Below, piece after piece: positions 36,362 to 43,001 of a DNA stretch of 64,000 nt. The notes beneath the pieces were generated by a model. It was not told the origin of the DNA, searched no databases, and worked only from the letters and a program-made list of their open reading frames with translations. The stretch is taken from contig NZ_CP024808.1 in assembly GCF_002787055.1 (NCBI RefSeq), positions 1,328,328-1,392,327 on the forward strand, in the 5' to 3' direction. The stretch comes from Candidatus Nitrosotenuis aquarius. Lineage in GTDB: Archaea; Thermoproteota; Nitrososphaeria; Nitrososphaerales; Nitrosopumilaceae. Made by a program: the position numbers and the translations under genes. Numbering within the stretch: the stretch's first letter is position 1; every line of letters starts with the position of its first letter.

Positions 36362-36619
36362 ATGTCATACAAAATACCAAGACTGGAGGAAATCTACGAC
36401 AAAATAGATGCAGAGTGCAGCGCCCCAATGAGCCACGAGGACGGCTATCGGTGGGGCCTTGACTATCTAAAAGATACACAAAAACAGCTGGAGAGGCTTG
36501 AAAAAAAGGCACTAGAAGATAACAACCCAATATTGTATAGGTATGTGCGACTCTCAATGCAGCGCTCATCAGAGGCCGCAGCGGAACTAGAGGACAAAAT
36601 TAAGCACCTACGAAAGTAG
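36362..36619 (+). CDS. 85-residue helical protein in the chemotaxis cluster, unknown function
   Basis: A short soluble protein, predominantly helical and charged: LEEIYDKIDAECSAPMSHEDGYRWGLDYLKD, then a coiled-coil-like DTQKQLERLEKKALED and SEAAAELEDKIKHLRK. One Cys. It belongs to no chemotaxis family I recognise. It lies between cheW1 and the cheB-A-C-D-R operon on the same strand with its own TATA box, so co-function with the pathway is plausible. It could be an adaptor or phosphatase-like helper; that is inference. Confidence 0.75.
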   Translation: MSYKIPRLEEIYDKIDAECSAPMSHEDGYRWGLDYLKDTQKQLERLEKKALEDNNPILYRYVRLSMQRSSEAAAELEDKIKHLRK

Positions 36620-36658
36620 TACAGAACAAATCCATGTCTTTTGTCTGATCACCGCAAA

Positions 36659-36674
36659 CACACTTGATGATATA
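36659..36674 (+). promoter_or_regulatory. Motility promoter element of the cheB operon
   Basis: CACACT (36659-36664), 5 nt, ATATA (36670-36674). The next ATG at the expected distance (40 nt from the motif start) is at 36699, the mini-ORF, not cheB. Upstream TTTGTCTGATC (36640-36650) also occurs before archaellin 2 and, with one change, before cheW2. Confidence 0.65.
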
Positions 36675-36698
36675 TCGACAACTGGATTTACGTCATTA

Positions 36699-36761
36699 AT
36701 GCAATCTGGATTGATAAGTCCTAGCTTTATGAGAATTAATGGGATGGGTGAGCATTGCTAG
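36699..36761 (+). CDS. 20-codon leader ORF overlapping cheB
   Basis: ATG at the predicted transcript start, followed by QSGLISPSFMRINGMGEHC and TAG at 36759-36761. The frame covers the cheB Shine-Dalgarno (GGTGA, 36747-36751) and the cheB TTG start (36755). Ribosomes loading on the leaderless ATG would terminate 4 nt past the cheB start codon, a geometry suited to coupling or attenuation. Confidence 0.5.
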   Translation: MQSGLISPSFMRINGMGEHC

Positions 36762-37816
36762 CTGCATCGGTTTCCCAGATTAGTGTTCTAATAATTAATG
36801 ACTCTGCATACATGAGCACCCTGTTAAAGGACCTAATATCTAGTGAGCAAATTCAGGTTTGCGATATAGCTCGGGATGGAGTCGAAGGGCTGCGCAAAAT
36901 TGCACTGCGCAAGCCAGATGTCATACTGCTTGATCTGGAAATGCCAAGAATGGATGGCGTTACATTCATTGAAGAAATGGTAAAAAAGGGAACACTGATC
37001 CCGACAATTCTGGTTAGCAGCTTCAGCCAAGACGGAGCAAAAATTGTCCTAGATGCACTAGAAAACGGCGCAATTGACTTTGTCCCAATTTCCCAAGTAA
37101 ATCCAGATGGAACAAGCCAACTAAAGGAAATGCTGATTTCAAAAATCACTGGCGCTGCAAAATGCGATCCATACAAACTAGTCCTTGAAAAAATTGGTAG
37201 TCTTAGGCCAAAAAGAAAGGCAATAGCGTCCTCTCAGGCAGCATCTGTAGTTGTTACAATTGCGTCATCTACTGGTGGACCTGGAATTGTGCAAAAAATT
37301 CTCTCAGGGCTTCCGGCAGACCTTCGTGCAGGGGTTCTAGTTGTGCAGCACATGCCAAAAGGATTTACGCAAAAATTCGCAGAAAGGCTCGATGAGGCAT
37401 GTGAAATAAAAGTAAAAGAAGCGCAGGAAGGAGACCTCATAACGCAAGGAGTTGCGCTTGTTGCTCCAGGAGACTTGCACATGGAAGTCGACCCTCATCT
37501 CAAAATCAAGCTGATTAATGGTCCAAAGCGATTTGGTGTGCGGCCTGCGGCAAACGTAACGATGGTTTCAGCATCGGAGTTTTTTGGCGCAAACACCGTA
37601 GGAGTCACACTTACCGGCATGGGCCATGATGGCGCCTTTGGCATGAAGACAATCAAGCGAAGGGGCGGCAAGACCTTTGCGCAGGACGAAAACTCGTCAG
37701 TCGTGTTTGGCATGGCAAAGGCAGCAGTGGAGCTAAACGCAGTAGACCAGCTTTTGCCGCCTGAAAAAATTGCCCAGGCAGTAGTCGAGGAGGTAAACAA
37801 GCTTGTCACAAAATAG
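36755..37816 (+). CDS. cheB: Chemotaxis methylesterase CheB with atypical receiver
   Basis: A 353-residue response regulator-methylesterase that demethylates/deamidates receptor glutamates. Receiver: phosphorylation site Asp60 (LLDLEMPRMDG) is present, but the acidic pair reads Asn15-Asp16 (VLIINDSA) and the conserved lysine is replaced by Ile112 (DFVPIS). The C-terminal esterase domain keeps its catalytic Ser (ASSTGGP), His (VQHMPKGF) and Asp (GMGHDGA). TTG start with GGTGA just upstream; the next downstream candidate starts would cut into the receiver. Overlaps cheA by 14 nt. Confidence 0.95.
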   Translation: MLAASVSQISVLIINDSAYMSTLLKDLISSEQIQVCDIARDGVEGLRKIALRKPDVILLDLEMPRMDGVTFIEEMVKKGTLIPTILVSSFSQDGAKIVLDALENGAIDFVPISQVNPDGTSQLKEMLISKITGAAKCDPYKLVLEKIGSLRPKRKAIASSQAASVVVTIASSTGGPGIVQKILSGLPADLRAGVLVVQHMPKGFTQKFAERLDEACEIKVKEAQEGDLITQGVALVAPGDLHMEVDPHLKIKLINGPKRFGVRPAANVTMVSASEFFGANTVGVTLTGMGHDGAFGMKTIKRRGGKTFAQDENSSVVFGMAKAAVELNAVDQLLPPEKIAQAVVEEVNKLVTK

Positions 37817-39347
37817 CTATAGAGAAATGTATGTCTCCGAAGCCCTAGAGCACGTAGAGACAGTAAATGAAACCTTGTTGAAATTAGAAGAAGAGCCAGA
37901 AAAGCGGGAATATTTGGATCTCATATTCAGATCCGCCCACACAGTCAAGGGCATGTCTGCCACCATGGGCTATGATGACACCAGAGAACTGTGCAAAAAC
38001 ATTGAAAACATTTTTGATAATATTCGAAAAGGCCAGGCAAAACTGACACCAAATTTGGCAAGTGCACTCTTCAAGTGCATTGATTTGCTGCGAGAAATGA
38101 TTGCAGATGACAAAAGAAAAGTTGATCTAAAGCCGTACCTAGAAATGCTAGAAAAGCCAGATGAGGCAAAACACACCGTAACAGAAGCTGCCACAAACAC
38201 TGCAAAATCTCCAACAATTCGCGTCAAAATGTCTGATCTGGACTCGCTGGTGAATCTAGTAGGCGAGCTTGTAATATCAAAAATGCGGCTAGAGCAAACA
38301 CTGAACAAAAACTCTGACGACTCACATCAAGTAATGATGGAGCTTGACAGGCTAGTGACTGATCTGCAATACCAATCAATGAAGCTAAGGCTGGTACCAA
38401 TAGACCAAGTCTTTAGCAGGTTCACAAGACTGGTCCGAGACACATCTGCGTCTTTGGGCAAGCAAGTGAACCTAGTCATGGAAAGCTCTGGAATTGAGCT
38501 GGATAGAACTGTTCTGGATGCAATTACTGATCCTCTCTTGCACATACTTCGAAACTGCGTGGACCACGGCCTAGAGCCGCCGCAGGAAAGAACAGAATCA
38601 GGAAAGAACCCTACAGGTACGATAAAACTTACTGCATATGGAGTGGGCGACCAAGTTGCAATAAAAATCGAAGATGACGGTCGCGGAATTAATCTTGATA
38701 GAGTAAAGGCAAAGGCGATCGAAAAAGGACTCTTAACAGAAGACCAAGCAATGAAGCTCTCAGACGAGGAAGCAATCAACCTGCTCGGCACACCTGGCCT
38801 GTCCACTGCCAAAGAAGTAACCGATGTTTCCGGAAGAGGTGTAGGTATGGATGTTGTGATCACTCAGGTAGAACAGGTAGGCGGCAATGTCAAAATAACA
38901 ACCGAAAAAGGCAAAGGAACCACAATAATTCTGACCATTCCGCTGAGCGTCTCAATTATCGGAGGTTTATTGATAAACGTCTCAGGCGACAAGTACGTTT
39001 TGCCGTTATCTAGCATTTCAACTACTGTGGTAGTGGAGCAAAGCCAGATCAAAAGCATTCACGGCCAAGAGGCAATCGTATTACGGGAACAGGTGGTTCC
39101 TCTCATTCGCGTAGCAGAAATCTTGGGAATTGGCAAAACCGCAGAATCCTCTGATAAAATCACCGTGGTAATTGTGGACAAGGGCGGCAAGCCGTATGGC
39201 TTGGTGGTTGATTCCTATGACAGAAAGCAGGAAATTGTAATTAAACGACTAGCAAATGAAGCACATTCGTCGGATCTTTTCACCAATGCGACCATACTTG
39301 GCGATGGAAGCGTGGCATTGATTTTAGATCCTGCACTTTTAGTTTAG
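37803..39347 (+). CDS. cheA: Chemotaxis histidine kinase CheA lacking P2
   Basis: A 514-residue kinase. P1 carries the phosphorylated His46 in RSAHTVKGMSATMGY. After residue about 115 a short linker leads directly to the P3 dimerisation helices at about 137 (MSDLDSLVNLVGELV), so no P2 CheY/CheB docking domain is present. P4 has RNCVDHGLE, EDDGRGI and the GLST...GRGVGMDVV nucleotide loops. P5 (about 380-514) is CheW-like. TTG start inside the end of cheB. Confidence 0.95.
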   Translation: MSQNSYREMYVSEALEHVETVNETLLKLEEEPEKREYLDLIFRSAHTVKGMSATMGYDDTRELCKNIENIFDNIRKGQAKLTPNLASALFKCIDLLREMIADDKRKVDLKPYLEMLEKPDEAKHTVTEAATNTAKSPTIRVKMSDLDSLVNLVGELVISKMRLEQTLNKNSDDSHQVMMELDRLVTDLQYQSMKLRLVPIDQVFSRFTRLVRDTSASLGKQVNLVMESSGIELDRTVLDAITDPLLHILRNCVDHGLEPPQERTESGKNPTGTIKLTAYGVGDQVAIKIEDDGRGINLDRVKAKAIEKGLLTEDQAMKLSDEEAINLLGTPGLSTAKEVTDVSGRGVGMDVVITQVEQVGGNVKITTEKGKGTTIILTIPLSVSIIGGLLINVSGDKYVLPLSSISTTVVVEQSQIKSIHGQEAIVLREQVVPLIRVAEILGIGKTAESSDKITVVIVDKGGKPYGLVVDSYDRKQEIVIKRLANEAHSSDLFTNATILGDGSVALILDPALLV

Positions 39348-39357
39348 GTGATAAAAT

Positions 39358-40056
39358 CTGAGCGCAGTATCAGTTCTCAACCCAGAAGAGACTAAAACTC
39401 TGGAGGGAATTTTTTGCCAATACATTACATCCAAGACATCTGGTGCACTATCTACGCTTCTAAGTGAGCCAATAAACCACAATGTCAAAATTTTGGATAA
39501 TGTGGCCAGCATCAAAAGCATCAAGCTAGCGCCAGATGAGATCAAAATGTGCGCAGTGCGGCTAAACGGCAAGGGCGATACCCACATTGAGATTCTCTAC
39601 ACCATAAAAGAAAAACATGCAAAAAAAATTGCGGCCAAGCTAATGTGCGTAAGCGAATTATGCCAAATTGACGAAATGGGCGCATCTGCCATACAAGAAG
39701 TGGCAAACATCATGACTGGCTCGTTCTTCAACGCATTATCTCATGGAACTGGATTCCGAGTTGACCTGTCGACTCCTGACTACAAAAACGATGAGCTGCA
39801 CTTGCTAGTTGACCTTTCAGTAAAAGATGTCATCAACCCAGTAGATGCCGCAGTGGTTGCTGACGTGGAACTAGTGGGAGAGTCAAGCGGCGCAAAACTC
39901 CACATGATAATAATCCAAAACCCAGACGATGCAAGAAAGCTATTGGCAAACCACAAGTCTGGCGCCACATCTGCGCAGGAAGCCCCCGCATATCCTGTTG
40001 GGGGAGAAAACTCTGAGCTTGACGCACTCCTAGGCGACATTTTGGGAGAAAAATAG
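39358..40056 (+). CDS. cheC: CheC-type phosphatase/adaptor, apparent CTG start
   Basis: A CheC homologue of 232 residues if started at CTG 39358. The frame is open from the TAA at 39352 and has no ATG, GTG or TTG before TTG at 39493. The 45 upstream codons (VLNPEETKTLEGIFCQYITSK...) clearly encode the first CheC helices and align with the N-terminus of the second copy at 42399, whose Met falls on this CTG. GGTGAT lies 5 nt before. The second phosphatase motif ExxN is intact (QEVANIMTGSFFNAL); the first is degenerate. It dephosphorylates CheY or partners CheD. Confidence 0.85.
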   Translation: MSAVSVLNPEETKTLEGIFCQYITSKTSGALSTLLSEPINHNVKILDNVASIKSIKLAPDEIKMCAVRLNGKGDTHIEILYTIKEKHAKKIAAKLMCVSELCQIDEMGASAIQEVANIMTGSFFNALSHGTGFRVDLSTPDYKNDELHLLVDLSVKDVINPVDAAVVADVELVGESSGAKLHMIIIQNPDDARKLLANHKSGATSAQEAPAYPVGGENSELDALLGDILGEK

Positions 40057-40569
40057 ATGAGCTTTACAAAGCAGGCGCAAAATTCAGGCACACTAGACAT
40101 TCCAATGGGCGGCCTGGGACTTTCCAGTCATGAGAAAAAAACACTGCAAACCTTTGTTGGCTCGTGTGTTGCAATCTGTCTTTATGATAGTGTGGCAAAA
40201 GTTGCCGGCATGGCACATGTGATGTTGCCAAAAAACAACACCACAGACCAAGTTCCAAAACCAGAAGGAAAGTTCGTTGATGTCGCAATCAAGGTCTTGC
40301 TTGACAAACTAACTGCAAACGGCGCAATGCGCACTAGACTCAAGGCAAAGATGGCGGGAGGCGCCAGCGTTTTTCAGACAGAAGGCAACAAAAACGTATT
40401 CAACATTGGCACAAGAAATGTGGATGCAATCCGCGCTATACTTGGCGAGAACAAAATCCCAATAGTGTCTGAAGATGTTGGTGAAAAGGGTGGGCGCTGG
40501 GTCATCTTTGATGTTGCATCTCAAATAATGACTATCAAGGACAAGGCAAAGGGGGTAACTACAATTTGA
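40057..40569 (+). CDS. cheD: Chemotaxis glutamine deamidase CheD
   Basis: A 170-residue CheD that deamidates receptor glutamines and binds CheC. Catalytic Cys in GSCVA (around residue 36) and His in GMAHVMLP are present, with the usual N-terminal IPMGGLGLSS strand region. ATG directly follows the cheC stop (TAGATG), which fits CheC-CheD pairing. Its last codon overlaps the cheR TTG start. Confidence 0.95.
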   Translation: MSFTKQAQNSGTLDIPMGGLGLSSHEKKTLQTFVGSCVAICLYDSVAKVAGMAHVMLPKNNTTDQVPKPEGKFVDVAIKVLLDKLTANGAMRTRLKAKMAGGASVFQTEGNKNVFNIGTRNVDAIRAILGENKIPIVSEDVGEKGGRWVIFDVASQIMTIKDKAKGVTTI

Positions 40570-41384
40570 GCGTCATAGAAGCAGTATCTGATCAACAACT
40601 AGAGCAAATTGGAAAAATAATGAGGGACAAGCTAGGCAAGGATCTCAGACAATTCAAAAAGCCATTCCTGAACAGAAGAATTAGCGCCCGTATGAGATCC
40701 GTTGGCGCAAAGGACGGCTCTGAATATGCGCAGCTCTTAGCATCAGATGAAAACGAACCTGCATCTCTCTTTAAGAGCTTCTCAATTAATGTGACTGAAT
40801 TTTATCGCGACCCGTTTGTGTGGGAGTGCCTCTCATCAAAAATAATCCCAGAAATTGCAAAAAAGCGCACATCACTGAAGGTCTGGAGCGCAGGCTGTGC
40901 ATCAGGCGAAGAACCGTACAGCCTGGCTATATTGCTCAGCGAAGCATTGGGCAACAGGGCAAAATTCAGCGTTGTTGCAACAGACATCTCCGCAGAGGCA
41001 ATCACCCGAGCAAAGAAAGGCCAATACACAAACATGAACATAAAGAATCTTGCACCAAACTTGGTTTCAAAATATCTCGTTAGTCCCGCAAAGGATACTT
41101 ACACAGTAAATGATTCCATAAAGAAACTAGTCACATTTGAGCAAGGCGATATCGTGTCGTATCCAATTGACAAGCTAGACTTGATCACATGCAGAAATGT
41201 TTTGATATACTATGACAAGCCGGCACAGGAATTGGTGTTTAAAAAATTCTACAAATCTCTTGCCACCAATGGCTGTTTGGCAATAGGCCAAGACGAAACA
41301 ATGATGGGCGTAGAGTCAGCAAAACTGTTCTCATGCATGTTTGCCAGGGAGCGAATCTACAAAAAAGTGGAAGTGCAATTATGA
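40566..41384 (+). CDS. cheR: Chemotaxis receptor methyltransferase CheR
   Basis: A 272-residue SAM-dependent methyltransferase that methylates receptor glutamates. The N-terminal helical domain (KDLRQFKKPFLNRRISARM, VTEFYRDPFVWE) precedes the SAM-binding loop WSAGCASGEEPYSLAI (about 100-115), VVATDIS and the DLITCRNVLIYYD motif. TTG start overlapping cheD (TTGA). Last gene of cheB-A-C-D-R. No receptor gene is adjacent. Confidence 0.96.
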   Translation: MSVIEAVSDQQLEQIGKIMRDKLGKDLRQFKKPFLNRRISARMRSVGAKDGSEYAQLLASDENEPASLFKSFSINVTEFYRDPFVWECLSSKIIPEIAKKRTSLKVWSAGCASGEEPYSLAILLSEALGNRAKFSVVATDISAEAITRAKKGQYTNMNIKNLAPNLVSKYLVSPAKDTYTVNDSIKKLVTFEQGDIVSYPIDKLDLITCRNVLIYYDKPAQELVFKKFYKSLATNGCLAIGQDETMMGVESAKLFSCMFARERIYKKVEVQL

Positions 41385-41413
41385 ATAATTCTTTTTTGTC
41401 TGTTCGCCATAAA

Positions 41414-41430
41414 CACACTCTAAATTATTA
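41414..41430 (+). promoter_or_regulatory. Motility promoter element of cheW2
   Basis: CACACT (41414-41419), 5 nt, then TTATTA (41425-41430). The motif start is 39 nt before ATG 41453, the mini-ORF. TTTGTCTGTTC upstream (41395-41405) has the same spacing to CACACT as the cheB promoter. Confidence 0.6.
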
Positions 41431-41452
41431 TTTTATCAAAAAAATAACCTGT

Positions 41453-41509
41453 ATGAATTTACAAACAAATGAGTCTCTAACAATAGTTAAGCTCGGAGGA
41501 GCATTCTGA
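41453..41509 (+). CDS. 18-codon leader ORF overlapping cheW2
   Basis: ATG at the predicted transcript start encodes MNLQTNESLTIVKLGGAF and ends in TGA whose A is the first base of the cheW2 ATG (TGATG). The strong Shine-Dalgarno GGAGGAG for cheW2 lies within this frame. It mirrors the 20-codon ORF before cheB. Confidence 0.5.
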   Translation: MNLQTNESLTIVKLGGAF

Positions 41510-42006
41510 TGTCCACCCAAGTGCTTGCCGCTGATTCTTTTCAGGCAGTAACCTTTTGCCTAATTGATGGGCAAAAAAAGGAAGATTATGCAATACCAAT
41601 AGAACAAGTGCGCGAAATTCGTGCAGTTGAATCCATAACAAACATTCCAAAGACAAAGTCCTATGTCAAAGGAATAATGAATCTGCGCGGACTAATCATA
41701 CCAATAATTGATGTCAAAGAAAGACTCGGCCTCGCATCCGGTAAGCAGGTAAATACAGCAAAACAAAGAATTCTTGTAATTGACGTAAACGGTTCCCAGA
41801 CAGGACTCCTAGTCGACGAAGTAGACCAAGTAATGAGAATCCAGACAAAAGACTTGGATTCTGCACCACAAACAGTCCTGGAATCGCACAACTACATTAA
41901 AGGAATTGCCAAGATTGACCAAAAACTTGTGGTTCTACTTGACGTTGTAAGATTACTACAGGACTCTACTGGCGATATTGTGTCTGCAATGGAGGCAGGA
42001 CAATGA
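41509..42006 (+). CDS. cheW: Chemotaxis coupling protein CheW (second copy)
   Basis: A 165-residue CheW beta-barrel. Blocks YAIPIEQVREIRAVESITNIP, VKGIMNLRGLIIPIIDVKERLGL and LLVDEVDQVMRIQTKDLDSAPQTV are nearly the same as in the first copy, without the acidic tail. Heads a cheW-cheY-cheC operon and overlaps cheY by 4 nt (ATGA). The GGAGG ribosome site supports the ATG. Confidence 0.96.
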   Translation: MSTQVLAADSFQAVTFCLIDGQKKEDYAIPIEQVREIRAVESITNIPKTKSYVKGIMNLRGLIIPIIDVKERLGLASGKQVNTAKQRILVIDVNGSQTGLLVDEVDQVMRIQTKDLDSAPQTVLESHNYIKGIAKIDQKLVVLLDVVRLLQDSTGDIVSAMEAGQ

Positions 42007-42383
42007 GCGCGCCAGGATCAAAAATTCTTGTAGTCGATGATGCGTCCTTTATGAGAACAGTTCTCAAGGATATAATAAAGTCAAACGGCCTTGCAACTGA
42101 AATCCTAGAAGCAGGAGACGGAGTGGAAGGAGTCAAGGCATACCAGACAAGCAAACCGAACTTGGTCACAATGGACGTAAACATGCCGCGAGCAGACGGA
42201 ATTCAGGCGCTGCGCGCAATAATGAAAATAGATCCTACAGCCAAAGTAGTGATGGTAACATCCGTTGAACAAAAACAAATTGTCCAAGACGCAATGAAGC
42301 TTGGAGCTCGCGACTATATTGTCAAGCCATTTGATAAAACAACCGTGGGCCTTGTCATAAACAAGGTGCTGCGACAGAAATAG
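42003..42383 (+). CDS. cheY: Chemotaxis response regulator CheY
   Basis: A 126-residue single-domain receiver with all conserved residues: acidic pair in VVDDAS, phospho-Asp in TMDVNMP, Thr in MVTSVE and Lys in YIVKPFD. It carries the signal from CheA to the archaellum motor. Euryarchaea need a CheF adaptor for this step; none is seen here. Confidence 0.97.
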   Translation: MSAPGSKILVVDDASFMRTVLKDIIKSNGLATEILEAGDGVEGVKAYQTSKPNLVTMDVNMPRADGIQALRAIMKIDPTAKVVMVTSVEQKQIVQDAMKLGARDYIVKPFDKTTVGLVINKVLRQK

Positions 42384-42398
42384 GATTTGATATACTAA

Positions 42399-43001
42399 AT
42401 GCAAACCCTTGCCGTAACGGAAAACGATCTGAGCCGCCTAACTGAGATTTTTTCAAAATGCGTCTTGACTAGTACGGTTCCGGCACTGGGAACACTTTTG
42501 GGCGAATCAATCCAGCATCACATTGGCAAAACTGAATTTCTGGATATCACACAACTGGATCAGCTAACCCCGGCATTTTCTGATGGCACCAACATGTCTG
42601 CTGTATACCTCAAGCAGACAGGCGATGTAGATGTCGGAGTATTGTATTACATGCCAGAAAAGGACGGCAGGAAATTTGCGGCAAAACTCTTGGGCAAGAC
42701 AAGGTTGGACTCTTTTACCAAGCTTTCAAAATCCTCGCTATCAGAGACGGGAAACATTCTGTCGGGTTCGTTTTTCAATGCTTTGGCAAACGACCAAGGC
42801 TGCAAGACAAGTGCAGACATTCCTGGATTTGCAGTGGATTCGTTCATGTCGATATTGGAGATTCCTGCAATGGAGATCGGAATTCAAACCCAATCGCTAG
42901 TTGCATGCTCTGCCGAATTCTTTTCATCAAGCGGACTGAAGCTAAGGATGTTGATGATTCTGGATCCAAACAACGCAAAAAAGCTACTGGAAAAACACTG
43001 A
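42399..43001 (+). CDS. cheC: CheC-type phosphatase (second copy)
   Basis: A 200-residue CheC paralogue starting MQTLAVTENDLSRLTEIFSK. Only the second ExxN motif is intact (SETGNILSGSFFNALAN); in the first helix the Asn position is Ser. It follows cheY by 15 nt, so it probably acts on CheY phosphate. Its 3' end overlaps the convergent surface-protein gene by 18 nt. Confidence 0.9.
   Translation: MQTLAVTENDLSRLTEIFSKCVLTSTVPALGTLLGESIQHHIGKTEFLDITQLDQLTPAFSDGTNMSAVYLKQTGDVDVGVLYYMPEKDGRKFAAKLLGKTRLDSFTKLSKSSLSETGNILSGSFFNALANDQGCKTSADIPGFAVDSFMSILEIPAMEIGIQTQSLVACSAEFFSSSGLKLRMLMILDPNNAKKLLEKH

Noticed and set aside
39493-40056. Conventional TTG start for cheC1
   Set aside because: It would delete the first 45 residues, which align with the second CheC and with CheC family helices.
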